Assembly (NCBI GenBank): GCA_029237695.1
Contig: CM055265.1
Coordinates: 42,959,331-43,023,330, forward strand
Length of the DNA: 64,000 nucleotides
Origin: Conchocele bisecta
Taxonomy: Eukaryota; Mollusca; Bivalvia; Lucinida; Thyasiridae
Reading direction: 5' to 3'
In this document: positions 8,812-17,032 of the stretch, piece by piece
Layout of the letters: every line of letters begins with the position of its first letter
How positions within the stretch are numbered: position 1 is the first letter of the stretch
The notes under the pieces: model-generated
The model's database searches: none
What the model saw: the letters and a program-made list of their open reading frames with translations, nothing else
What the model was told of the DNA's origin: nothing
Position numbers and translations under genes: made by a program

Positions 8812-10236
8812 ATGGATACCAAAGCATTTAGCTTTAACTCTAATGTAAAGTACGCGGTCGGAGGTAAATACACACAAAAAGACGTTGTTAACCCCTTGTA
8901 CACCCAACCGTAACGGGTTAGACCGGACAGCGGCTTTGCCACCAATTTCCCTAATATCTTTGAACAATATAGGCTACCCAAGATTACTACGATGGAGGTG
9001 GTAAACGGGTGGAAAGCAACACCGATGCAGTTTTGGCAGAACCAAATAAATTTCGCTGTATGGTGCGCAACAGCCGGGTGTGGAGTTTCATATAAAGACC
9101 ATCTGACATCCAAGAATGTTATGCTCCGAAGTGTCTACAACTTTCACGTGTATTATACTATTAGGAGGATTCTCAAAGAACTAGGTATTTCACTACCTCA
9201 AGACGACGCCTGGGATCCCATTTCCAACGCATACGACCGTATGGCATTTGAAAGACTGTGTAACGAATTTAACGTTTCAAAAGACGCGGACTGGAGACAG
9301 AAAGCATTTCCTGCCAGCACCGGCCTCGGGGACGTTCTCATTCACGGCCAGTCCGGGAATTGGACACAGACTGATTTTAGACACGATCACTCCGGTGACC
9401 ACATCGTCAGTCGGAACGCCGGGAATTTTGACCCCGCGACTATGACTTTCGGGCCGGAAGTGTCTGGAGGTCGGCACTGTGGCGTGTTTTCTTGTAAAAT
9501 GTTACCTCCGAAACTGGCTCACGTCGATTACATACAGCAGGCTGCTGAGGTTCAGAACGCGTGGGTACATTTATGTTAGATACGGGTCTAGGGTTCACGC
9601 AGGCCGGGGTTACTCGCGTCAACGACTCCATTCGCACGTAGTCGTGGGCCATCCTCGGCGCACAGAAGCAAACTCGCAGTTCTATACTGGGCACGGGAAC
9701 AGCGTTTGATGCACAAAAACAATTCTTGGCACTTGTAGAGGACGCCATCTCAGCTAGGGTGGACCTGGAGAAGGCGATCCAGAATTATCAAGACGTTTTG
9801 CAGAATGCCAGCACCCCAGTAGACTATGTATTTGGAATAGGTCTTTATATAGCGCCGAGCAATATGATACTACGAGACGACCCGGTTGACGGTTACAATA
9901 ATCAGATCGTAATCGCCACCGCCAATCAAAAAAATAGGCCACAACGGTAACGTGAACACGGATATCATCAAGCACACCCCCAACATGATCGGGTTCAACA
10001 GTGGAACCGATTTCATAAAACACAAAATGGATACACCTCCCCCAATTCGTAAATCGAACCCAGTACCCCCAATTCGTAAATTGGATGAACCATCGAGATC
10101 CATCAACAGACCAATCGCGATTGGAGAAACACCAATCATCAACAATGTTGAAATTGGAAGCACAACACACGAGGAGGAGAAATTAGGGCTCGTCATCACC
10201 CTCGTGGCGATCGGATTATTTACGCTTTGGTTGTAG
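8812..10236 (+). pseudogene. conserved Polinton protein (MDTKAFSF family), multiply frameshifted
   Basis: The coding region begins MDTKAFSFNSNVKYAVGGKY and ends in a membrane helix (LGLVITLVAIGLFTLWL). Open stretches are 8992-9579, 9726-9950 and 9952-10236. Breaks lie near 8910-8970, at about 9580, at a TAG near 9640 and in an A-run near 9930 (7 A here, 6 A in element 2). The central part (for example WCATAGCGVSYKDHL and SIRTYVWAILGAQ in the homologue) belongs to a family I know only as uncharacterised Polinton proteins. The Pro-rich segment before the membrane helix is packed with palindromes (10039-10150). The 3' end overlaps the convergent gene by 21 bp. A virion or assembly role is inferred from its neighbours only. 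Confidence 0.65.
10039..10150. repeat. cluster of short palindromes inside coding sequence
   Basis: Contains CCCCCAATTCGTAAATCG and CCCCCAATTCGTAAATTGG (about 10040-10085), CCAATCGCGATTGG (10111-10124) and CAACAATGTTG (10140-10150). Element 2 has the first ones at the matching place, but TTTGTAATTGATTGG-type sequence replaces the last unit. Confidence 0.8.
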
Positions 10237-11512
10237 GAACTCTCTGACAGAGAATAATAGGAGACCGGCGATTGCCACGATTAAAGCCCAGGTATTTTTG
10301 GCTAGCCATCCGGCCGTTTTTGATAATATAGATAGCAAGTAAGAAACGATACTTCCAATCAGTCCAGGTAGTGCGGCTGCCGCCTTTCCAGCTAATTTAG
10401 CCAGGAGATTGGCGAGGGCTTTTAGTTGTTTTTTTATCCACTCCTTGGCTCCACCGGATGGAGCGGGTGCTGGTGCTAGAGCGGGTGGTGGCGCCGCACC
10501 ACCAGTGAAAGCTAGAACTATGGTCGATATAGTCATGCCGATAGCAACGAGGATGCTTGCTATCGTGACGCCCTGCTCTCTGAACAGAGTGCGAAGACGC
10601 TCACCGAGTGTCGTCTCCTCGTGCAGGACCCTCGAGATTGATTCACGGATCCGACTTATTTGTGTGCGGAGAGCCTCACGGTTAGCCGAGGCGGGCCTCC
10701 AAGCGAGCTTCTCTTTCATCCCGCAAAGACCGCAGTCGTTCGGCGATCCGCTCGGTAGATTCTCTATCGTCACCGGCTTCCTCCAGTTTTCTTTCTTCTA
10801 GCGCGATATGTTCATCCAGCGCCGTGAGTTTGGAGAGGTTAAGGACCAGTTCGCCCCGGACCGTTTGTAGAGCCTTATCGAGTCCACGGAGTTCTCGAAG
10901 AGGTAACGGTGGGTCATCGTTGATTATTTCCCCCAATTGCGATTGGACGCTGAACGTGGTCTCCATCGTGTTAATAACGTCGGTGGTTATTTGAGGGACC
11001 TCGCTGAGCTCGACCGTTTCTATCGCGGTGGCCATCTTCGCTATAGTTTCGTCGGTAGACTGTAGGGCCTCTACAGCGCGGGCCGGCACAATTGTTTTAC
11101 CCCTCTTCCAATCCGTGAAGCCTAGTTCGTTCTTTATGATTTCGCCACCGCCCCGGTTTCCTGCAATGGTGTTTAGCGATAGGGGTTTTCCGGTCTTCAT
11201 GTTGACGATCGGGTTATCTGATGCTTTTAGTCGCAATCTACCGTTCAGATCCAATTCGAATTTGGAGTAGTCGCGACCGACAGACGGGACCAGACCTTTT
11301 TCTATCAAACTGTTGTAGTAGTCGTTTACAGCTCCCTCAAGTAATTCCTGACTTTGACCAACGCTGCTGGTAGCGCCACCTATTTCCTCCAATCGCGATT
11401 GTATTGGAGGGGGTGTTTTGTCGAAGGTTGTGATGGAATCCTCGAAGTTATCATCATCATCATCATAATCATCGACGTAATCGTCTCTGCCGATTTCATC
11501 CATCGTCAGCAT
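10216..11512 (-). pseudogene. virion-associated-type protein with exchangeable N-terminus and C-terminal membrane segments; one frameshift
   Basis: Two overlapping frames, 10682-11512 and 10216-10773, together cover the gene. The break lies near 10680-10690 in the RLEA region. An upstream ATG at 11525 is out of frame by one base with the rest. In order: an Asp-rich N-terminus (DDYVDDYDDDDD), a globular domain with SLIEKGLVPSVGRDYSKFEL, and a long helical region (STDETIAK... to RSLRDEREARLE). After these come a short hydrophobic helix, an Ala/Pro linker, and a Lys/Ala-rich amphipathic stretch (KQLKALANLLAKLAGKAA). A C-terminal membrane helix ends the protein. The architecture is widely conserved in invertebrate Polintons; an entry or membrane-active role is only inferred. 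The N-terminal ~160 residues are unrelated to those of the element 2 copy. Confidence 0.65.
10933..10946. repeat. CCAATTGCGATTGG palindrome present only in element 1 copy
   Basis: Lies inside the gene at 10216-11512. The matching place in element 2 (about 46795-46835) has unrelated sequence without a palindrome, although both sides align. Confidence 0.8.
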
Positions 11513-11604
11513 CGTAATCAGCCATCTTTAATAATGTGTTTACAAAATTAATTATGTATTAAAGACAAAACCATACGGGTTTAATAGTTTCAATAAAATT
11601 AATT

Positions 11605-12900
11605 ATGTCTTCGAGTCAATACGGTCGCAAACTCAATCCATACCGCAGACTGCGTGAGCCCCTCGGGGCAAAAGGCGTGAGACAGAGTGTCGTTATTACG
11701 AACAACCCATCGACAATCGACCAGAACCAGCAGCTCTTAGTCCGTTTCCCCAGCCTCGGAACTCACGACGTCATTGTGCCGGGTACTGTTCGCCTCGCTT
11801 TCACTATTTCGCTAACGTCGACGGACGCGGACCGAACCGTCGTTCAGAACCTGGGTCGCGCCATCGTCAAGAAGACCATGATAAAGATTTCTGGTAATGA
11901 GGTGATGTCGATCGACGACAGCGACGTCTACCATTGCTATCAGGACCTGTGGAAGACGTCACACGAGCGTGAAAACGCTGTCTATCAAGGTATTGACACC
12001 AGCAAAAATAAGAACGTAACCAGACTTAGAATCGGGGCTGCTAACAAGGTAGATAACAACGCTAGTGACAACGCGGTCGCGGGCGCTTACGGCAACCGCT
12101 TCTACATCCCGCTCGACTTTGAGTTGCTGGAGAGTCACATGCCCTACTATCAGAGCGCTTTGGCTGACCGCCTCGAATACGAACTAACGTTCAACGACTA
12201 CGGCCGAGTTATTATAGCCAGCGACATGTTATCGACGTATACGATCGATAATGTTTCGCTGGAGTACGACATGGTCACGATGCCCGAACTAGCGCGATTG
12301 ATCAGAACCCAGTACGCCGGGCGCGTTGCCATACTTTACGACCGAGTTCTTCGCCATCGTAAGATGACGAAAGACAAAGGCGACACATTGTGGAATATTA
12401 ACGTCAACGTACCCGCCCGCTCGATGAAAGGTATACTGATGCTGTTCGAGGAGGCTCGGGTAGCGCTCGGTGTTAGAAAAACCGACAGATTCTATAACCC
12501 CAAAATCACGAAGGTAGAGGTGACGATCGAGGGAGTCCCCAATCAACTCTACAGCGCGGGTCTTCGCGCGCACCAGCAGTGGGATGAAGTAAGAAAGCAG
12601 TTTGCTGCCGGCTCTAAGCGCTCTCCGGAGGCTGCAGCAGTTGCAAAAGACCTGCATCTCTCGGCCGTCTCCCTCGCGGAGTTCCTGAATACCAAATACG
12701 CGTTATGGCTAGACATGCGAGCCAGCGACGATGACCAAATACACGGTAGCGGACGCCAAGTTGAGAACGCTAGTGAGGGTGTGACGATCCAGATAACCAA
12801 AGAGGCGGACGGAGCCGGGCCATTGAACGTGTACGTATATATAATTACAGACGCACAACTCAACATCGAAGATGGTCGATACGTATCAGCGATCTACTGA
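11605..12900 (+). CDS. major capsid protein candidate (double-jelly-roll, hexon-like)
   Basis: An intact 431-residue protein. Conserved-looking stretches include LLVRFPSLGTHDVIVPGT, ADRTVVQNLGRAIVKKT, GNEVMSIDDSDVYHCYQD and YYQSALADRLEYELTFNDY. These fit my recollection of the Polinton/adintovirus major capsid family, which has two upright jelly rolls and forms the capsid hexons. The predicted composition is beta-rich with no signal peptide. It starts 33 bases after an AT-rich leader and is followed by the packaging ATPase, whose ATG lies inside its last 29 bases, a typical capsid-ATPase pair. The element 2 copy (44798-46070) is split by two frameshifts. Structure prediction would settle the fold. 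Confidence 0.85.
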   Translation: MSSSQYGRKLNPYRRLREPLGAKGVRQSVVITNNPSTIDQNQQLLVRFPSLGTHDVIVPGTVRLAFTISLTSTDADRTVVQNLGRAIVKKTMIKISGNEVMSIDDSDVYHCYQDLWKTSHERENAVYQGIDTSKNKNVTRLRIGAANKVDNNASDNAVAGAYGNRFYIPLDFELLESHMPYYQSALADRLEYELTFNDYGRVIIASDMLSTYTIDNVSLEYDMVTMPELARLIRTQYAGRVAILYDRVLRHRKMTKDKGDTLWNINVNVPARSMKGILMLFEEARVALGVRKTDRFYNPKITKVEVTIEGVPNQLYSAGLRAHQQWDEVRKQFAAGSKRSPEAAAVAKDLHLSAVSLAEFLNTKYALWLDMRASDDDQIHGSGRQVENASEGVTIQITKEADGAGPLNVYVYIITDAQLNIEDGRYVSAIY

Positions 12901-13576
12901 TTTAATAAAAAAATCATCTAACGATTTATTAATACATAATTTTGAAAAAATTAAGAAATCTATCAATCAATACCAATTCACGATTGGAGATGCTCACTCT
13001 GCCATAATATGTGGGCAGACAGGATGTGGAAAAACGGTTTTCATCCTCGACTTGCTCGAGGAGTCCTACCGCGATGCCTTTCGTCACATTGTGATCCTGT
13101 GTCCCACTGTGCGGCACAACGATACTTATCAGCGGCGCCCGTGGATATGGACCGACCCTGAGGTATACGTTATTGACCCGGGTGATAGGCTTCACGATTG
13201 GTTGCGTGGTTTATGCCAAAGATTCCAGGGTGAGCCCACCCTATATGTGATTGACGATTGCTCGGCCAAGGCGGCGATGACCAAAAAGAAGGACATGCTC
13301 TCCGAGCTCGCATTTTCTGGCCGCCATGCGAGGCAAAGCGTATGGATCTCCACTCAAAAATACAACGCCGTCCTCAAGGATCTGCGCGAGCAAACGAAAT
13401 GGGTCGCCCTCTTTCACTGCAAGGACCGAGACTCATTCGATGACTGTCTTCGAGAGAATGACGTTATCCCAACGCGCGAGGAGCGCCTGGAGGTTCGACA
13501 GATGCTTTCCGAAACTAAGCACGCCAAGCTTCTGCTAAAGACTGATCAACCAACTGCTTATAAAGTTATCAATTAA
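12872..13576 (+). CDS. DNA packaging ATPase, FtsK/HerA (A32-like)
   Basis: An intact 234-residue P-loop ATPase. Walker A is GQTGCGKT at residues 48-55, Walker B is LYVIDD at about 124-129, and a WISTQ sensor-like segment lies at about 158-162. Size and motif order match the A32-like genome packaging ATPases of Polintons, virophages and related dsDNA viruses, which drive DNA into preformed capsids. The start overlaps the capsid gene by 29 bp. A palindrome CCAATTCACGATTGG (12974-12988) lies in the N-terminal coding part and is conserved in element 2. The element 2 copy (44120-44826) carries a frameshift. Confidence 0.93.
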   Translation: MVDTYQRSTDLIKKSSNDLLIHNFEKIKKSINQYQFTIGDAHSAIICGQTGCGKTVFILDLLEESYRDAFRHIVILCPTVRHNDTYQRRPWIWTDPEVYVIDPGDRLHDWLRGLCQRFQGEPTLYVIDDCSAKAAMTKKKDMLSELAFSGRHARQSVWISTQKYNAVLKDLREQTKWVALFHCKDRDSFDDCLRENDVIPTREERLEVRQMLSETKHAKLLLKTDQPTAYKVIN

Positions 13577-13582
13577 TTAATA

Positions 13583-13612
13583 ATTTTGAAAAAATTAGGA
13601 AAATTACTAAGT
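13583..13612 (+). promoter_or_regulatory. AT-rich intergenic motif after ATPase gene
   Basis: AATAATTTTGAAAAAATTAG followed by GAAAATTACT directly downstream of the ATPase stop. It is the clearest copy of the recurrent motif described at 7977-8006. Confidence 0.45.
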
Positions 13613-13617
13613 AATAA

Positions 13618-13735
13618 GCTATTGCAATGCTTAACAATGCTTAGCAATTGCTGAACAATGCTTAGCAATTGCTGAACAATGCTGAACAAATACTGAACAA
13701 ATGCTGAACAATGGTTAACAATGTTAACAATTTTC
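13618..13735. repeat. iteron-like tandem repeats
   Basis: Imperfect copies of TGCTTAGCAATTGCTGAACA and shorter AACAAATGCTG/AACAATG units, including two perfect palindromes AGCAATTGCT. The block is noncoding, central in the element, and conserved in element 2 at about 43965-44085. Iterated palindromic words like this often bind a protein (replication, packaging or transcription), but no function is shown here. Confidence 0.75.
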
Positions 13736-14518
13736 TGCTCCGCTGCGAGCTTTGTTGCGAGCATAATGGTGATCATAAGTATCGGGTGGTGCGCTTGGCA
13801 ATATGTTAAAGTGATGAGACTTGTTAGAATAGTTAAATTACTAATTTTGAAAAAAATGAACTGCGACGAACTTCTCGATCAGCTAATGGAAGAAACCTCA
13901 ACTCCGACTGCCAACATTCTGAAAGATAATGAAACATCAACTCCGACAGAGCAATCGGAATCAACTCCAACTCCAACGGGAGTTGGTATTGGGTTGAGTG
14001 CAACGACTCCGAATGAAAATGCGGCGCGACGAGAGCGGCTAGCTGCGCTGGTTGCTGGGGGACAATCGGAGCATTATCTCGGTAGGCGTCTCTCAGTTTT
14101 TCAGGTGGATAAGATGTCAGATGCGGAGATCGATAAAATGTATGCGCGATACGAATCCAAATTGGGAGCGGAGATGACAAAAACTCTCGGATCGGCGGCT
14201 ATTCATTTGTACGCAACCGCCGTTAGTATACTTCTCCCTATACCAAACACCGCGGGGTTGATTGATGATCTAGAGACTGACCCTTTTATAGGACACACTC
14301 TTAGAACGGCGTGCTGCTCAATTTATCACAAGTTTGGAATGTACTTAGCTCCACTAACAACCGCGTTGACCACGGGTAAACACTGTCAATTTGGACATAT
14401 ATGCCCACGAACTATAAGCCCTGAAAATGATGACACAAGACACACCCACGAGAGTGACGGAGTTGAACCAGATTGCTCCAACACAATCGAACCAGATAAT
14501 TACTCCGCCACTGGATGA
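13721..14518 (+). CDS. conserved Polinton protein, hydrophobic N-terminus optional, unknown function
   Basis: A 265-residue frame. An in-frame ATG at 13856 (MNCDELLDQL) directly follows a copy of the AT-rich motif, and I favour it; that protein would be about 220 residues. The upstream extension encodes a membrane helix (SFVASIMVIISIGWCAW) and is also open in element 2, so it may be a longer isoform or a separate small protein. The middle is Thr/Pro-rich and carries a palindrome (13967-13986). The C-terminal half (DAEIDKMYARYESKLGAEMT then LYATAVSILLPI) is helical with Cys/His residues near the end. The end overlaps the next gene by 92 bp in another frame. No function recognised. Confidence 0.7.
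   Translation: MLTIFCSAASFVASIMVIISIGWCAWQYVKVMRLVRIVKLLILKKMNCDELLDQLMEETSTPTANILKDNETSTPTEQSESTPTPTGVGIGLSATTPNENAARRERLAALVAGGQSEHYLGRRLSVFQVDKMSDAEIDKMYARYESKLGAEMTKTLGSAAIHLYATAVSILLPIPNTAGLIDDLETDPFIGHTLRTACCSIYHKFGMYLAPLTTALTTGKHCQFGHICPRTISPENDDTRHTHESDGVEPDCSNTIEPDNYSATG
13967..13986. repeat. palindromic cassette CCAACTCCAACGGGAGTTGG
   Basis: Followed by TATTGGGT. The same core with its right flank (ACTCCAACGGGAGTTGGTAT then TGGGT) occurs in element 2 at 42938-42962. There it sits in a different gene (the homologue of 14427-14939), not in the homologue of this gene. Confidence 0.85.
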
Positions 14519-14939
14519 CATACCGCATATAAAAAATCCCAAAAGACAGGCAGCTGGGCGGGCGGCGGCTGCCACCCGAAAAGTTAAACAAGATAAAATA
14601 CTCGCCGAGCTTCGAGAGGCTAAACAGTCGTTGCAATCGGGGACGGAGACAGCAAAACATCTGAAGACAGAGTTTAGTACAACAACACACCCAATTCACG
14701 AATTGGAAGCACACTCAACACCCAATCGAGGTTGGGCGAATCCGATTGAACCCAAATTCGTGAATTGGAGTTGGGTTGTTGGTGGTGGTCTGGCAGTTGT
14801 TGGTGCCCTGTGCGTGTGGAAATACCCCATATTATCGAAAAAACAACCAGCCAGTGTTCAGAAGAAAGTTACGAAACACCAATCGCGATTGGATGCGCCC
14901 CATTTAAACATTGATCGCGACCCCTTTTATATGCAATAA
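14427..14939 (+). CDS. single-pass membrane protein, Polinton-associated
   Basis: A 170-residue protein. A polar N-terminus with a basic NPKRQAAGRAAAATRK stretch and coiled helix (DKILAELREAKQSL) is followed by a variable linker built largely of palindromic DNA (14691-14768). A membrane helix follows (WSWVVGGGLAVVGALCVW), then a basic tail. It overlaps the preceding gene by 92 bp and lies 8 bp before the next ATG, so it is part of a tight operon-like run. Proteins with NPKR..AG basic boxes are common in invertebrate Polintons, possibly virion membrane or DNA-contact proteins (inference). In element 2 the linker contains different palindromes and the frame is broken near 43030. Confidence 0.7.
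   Translation: MMTQDTPTRVTELNQIAPTQSNQIITPPLDDIPHIKNPKRQAAGRAAAATRKVKQDKILAELREAKQSLQSGTETAKHLKTEFSTTTHPIHELEAHSTPNRGWANPIEPKFVNWSWVVGGGLAVVGALCVWKYPILSKKQPASVQKKVTKHQSRLDAPHLNIDRDPFYMQ
14691..14768. repeat. three palindromes in coding linker
   Basis: CCAATTCACGAATTGG (14691-14706), CCCAATCGAGGTTGGG (14721-14736) and CCAAATTCGTGAATTGG (14752-14768). The first and last are shared with element 2. The middle one is replaced there by two other palindromes (42935-42981). Confidence 0.85.
14879..14892. repeat. CCAATCGCGATTGG palindrome
   Basis: A perfect 14-bp palindrome in the coding region near the C-terminus of the 14427 gene. It is conserved in element 2 at 42795-42808 with a one-base flank change. 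Confidence 0.85.
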
Positions 14940-14947
14940 TTATAACA

Positions 14948-15181
14948 ATGGCTGAACAAGATGGTAAAATGTTAGTGAATGCGCTTTATCACGCCGTGGT
15001 GATATCGGGTTTCAGTATCGGGTATGCTCGACTATCAAAGATGGCCCTAGGAGGAACCGCTCCCAAATTGGACTTTACTGTGAGAGACGTAGGGCTCGCG
15101 ACCTTAGATGTAGCGGCCGCAGTTTGGACGCGAGATTATCTAGTTAAAGCTGGAATTCTACCAGTTAATATATGGAAATAA
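14948..15181 (+). CDS. small conserved membrane protein (77 aa)
   Basis: An intact 77-residue protein with hydrophobic N-terminal (LVNALYHAVVISGFSIGYA) and central (VGLATLDVAAAVWT) segments, consistent with one or two membrane or amphipathic helices. The stop codon is immediately followed by the ATG of the next gene. The element 2 homologue (42497-42736) has small indels. I recall very similar short proteins from other invertebrate Polintons; the function is unknown. Its small size and position within the capsid gene cluster suggest a virion or assembly component. Confidence 0.7.
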   Translation: MAEQDGKMLVNALYHAVVISGFSIGYARLSKMALGGTAPKLDFTVRDVGLATLDVAAAVWTRDYLVKAGILPVNIWK

Positions 15182-15609
15182 ATGGCTTCAATCGCAGTAA
15201 TAGTAGGTGGTGCGCTTGTAAACGCATTGGCGTTCAGCGGTAGCAACTTTATATTCTCTAAAATGAAAAGCTCGAACGTGGATGAGGAGCGTATGCGTCA
15301 TGATTTAGCTGTAGAACAACTCAATAGCGCAAAGGAAGCGTGGTCGAAAAAACGAACCGCCCATCTGGACTGAGTCCCCCCAATGAAGAGCTTCGCCGCG
15401 AAAATCACGCCGCGCAAACTTTTCAGAACGTTGAAGAAGCCAACCGCGAGTACGCGCTGGCATATCCGCACAAAAGTCTCGATCCAATGGATCCCGAGCC
15501 CCAACTTTCAGATTTCTATGTACCGTCAGAGGCCCAAAAGGACCGCGAGATCGCGTTCATCGTCGTGGGAATGGTTGTGTTTGGGCTCGTCGGCTACTAT
15601 ATAAAATAA
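15182..15609 (+). pseudogene. conserved small protein with C-terminal membrane helix, frameshifted
   Basis: The first 63 codons (15182-15373) hold a hydrophobic N-terminus (IAVIVGGALVNALAF) and a helical stretch. They stop at a TGA near 15371, next to a C-run that element 2 lacks. The remaining part continues in another frame (about 15376-15609) with a FQNVEEANRE-type helix, a YVPSEAQKDREIAF motif and a C-terminal membrane helix. In element 2 (42078-42496) the first junction is open, but another indel shifts the last residues. The family is conserved in Polintons; function unknown. Confidence 0.65.
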
Positions 15610-15659
15610 TTAATTAATTAAAAAAACATTTTTTTTTATAAATATATATATATAGAACG

Positions 15660-16025
15660 ATGTTAGTTGACGAACTTTATGACGCTATGATCGATGTAGG
15701 CTACACTGCTCAAAAACATCGTTTACCTGATGCAAAGAGTATGATTCGTCTGGCCCGAGATTCTCTCGAGACGTGGCGCGAGGACGAAAAAGCGGCCACC
15801 CTTTTCGCAAAGCGGATGTTAGATTCCTCCACCAATCCTGGGGGATTGGACTCCCAATCTCGATTGGATGAATTAGATTCCCCTCTCCTGTTCCAACCCA
15901 AACGCGATTGGGGCTGCAGCGAAACTTCCAACAAAGGGTTTATTATTAACGACGCAGTTACCGGACGAACTGGCGAGGGCATGTTGGAGATTGTCCGATA
16001 TATTAGAATACTTCGCATACGATGA
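15660..16025 (+). CDS. small helical protein (121 aa), upstream of integrase
   Basis: A 121-residue protein whose N-terminal half is helical (LVDELYDAMIDVGYTAQKH; LARDSLETWREDEKAATLF). The centre is encoded by palindromic DNA (15832-15867). Its stop overlaps the integrase start as ATGA, so translation may be coupled and the gene probably shares a transcript with the integrase. It is preceded by a TTAATTAATTA and poly-T leader. It is not recognised as a known family. The element 2 copy (41696-42038) has a shorter centre and a frame break near 41980. Confidence 0.65.
   Translation: MLVDELYDAMIDVGYTAQKHRLPDAKSMIRLARDSLETWREDEKAATLFAKRMLDSSTNPGGLDSQSRLDELDSPLLFQPKRDWGCSETSNKGFIINDAVTGRTGEGMLEIVRYIRILRIR
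15832..15867. repeat. tandem palindromes replacing another palindrome in element 2
   Basis: CCAATCCTGGGGGATTGG (15832-15849) and CCAATCTCGATTGG (15854-15867). The flanks TTAGATTCCTCC and AATTAGATTCCCC align with element 2, where the interval holds only ATCAACAATGTTG (palindrome at 41850-41860). Confidence 0.9.
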
Positions 16026-17032
16026 ACACGCGCAAACTTGATACCAAACTAACGCGCAAGCTGTCGAATACATACTATAGCCACGCGGCTACTGGAAGGG
16101 ACTCACCGGCTATCAAGAACCTCGCGGCGGCGACCAAGGTTTCAGAAAACGCTGTCAAGGAATGGCTCAAGAAGCAGGCCATCTGGCAGATCTATTTACC
16201 CGCGCCTCACAATATTCCGCGGCCGAAATTCGACGTGCCGGTGCCGAACCAAGTTCACCAAGCGGACCTCCTGTTTCTACCTCACGATCGCGTCGGTCGC
16301 AAGACGTACAAGTACGCACTGACAATCGTTGACGTAGCGAGTCGTTATAAGGGGGCTGAGCCGTTGGCCACTAAAGAGTCTAAGGAAGTGGCTGAGGCTC
16401 TTTCCCGAATATATAAGAGGAGTCCTCTCAAATGGCCGAATCTTCTCCAGGTCGATCCCGGCCGCGAGTTCAAGGGCGCGGTCTCTCATCTATTGTCTAA
16501 GCATAAAGTTTCTATCAGACGCGGCCGCGTCAACATCCACCGGGACCAGGGGATCGTGGAACGCTTCAATCGAACCCTGGCTGAGAGACTGTTCGGACAC
16601 CAATACGCTAAAGAACTTGTAGACCCTCATTCGCGATCGACCGAGTGGGTGGCCAGACTGCCCGCCGTGGTCTCCGCACTGAACGGAGAGGTGACCAGAT
16701 TGATAGGTAAGAAGCCTGTAGATGCTATCAAGTTTAAAAGGGTGACGAGCAAGCCCTCTGCCGTCTCGCGCGGGCGACCCGTTGGTTTAGAGGAGCAGCG
16801 GCTTCCATCAGATATTGACGTCCGGTACCTCTATCAACCTGGAGAGCTCGAAGGTGGCAGCCGCCGCGCGACTGATCCAGTGTGGTCTCTCAATGTATAT
16901 CATCTAGATCGATCTATTACCAAACCCGATGAGCCCGTGCTCTACTATTTGGATGATGGGCCATCTCGAGGGTTTGTTCGCGAAGAACTTCTTATAGTGC
17001 CTTCTGACACCCAGCTACCCCCGGATCGTTAG
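16022..17032 (+). CDS. Polinton integrase (retroviral-type DDE, rve family)
   Basis: An intact 336-residue integrase. The N-terminal helix-turn-helix-like region (about residues 30-52) is followed by the rve core, with D82 (VHQADLLF), D145 (LQVDPGREF) and E180 (GIVERFNRTL) as the catalytic triad. D145 and E180 are separated by about 34 residues, as expected for DD35E enzymes. The C-terminal ~100 residues form a beta-rich region typical of Polinton integrases. It would cut and join the AG...CT element ends and create the 5-bp target duplications seen here. The start overlaps the upstream stop (ATGA), and the end overlaps the convergent polymerase stop by 4 bp. Confidence 0.96.
   Translation: MNTRKLDTKLTRKLSNTYYSHAATGRDSPAIKNLAAATKVSENAVKEWLKKQAIWQIYLPAPHNIPRPKFDVPVPNQVHQADLLFLPHDRVGRKTYKYALTIVDVASRYKGAEPLATKESKEVAEALSRIYKRSPLKWPNLLQVDPGREFKGAVSHLLSKHKVSIRRGRVNIHRDQGIVERFNRTLAERLFGHQYAKELVDPHSRSTEWVARLPAVVSALNGEVTRLIGKKPVDAIKFKRVTSKPSAVSRGRPVGLEEQRLPSDIDVRYLYQPGELEGGSRRATDPVWSLNVYHLDRSITKPDEPVLYYLDDGPSRGFVREELLIVPSDTQLPPDR

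Noticed and set aside
10409..10801. Plus-strand 130-codon frame opposite the virion-type gene
   Set aside because: Shadow of the conserved minus-strand gene, with no independent conservation in element 2.
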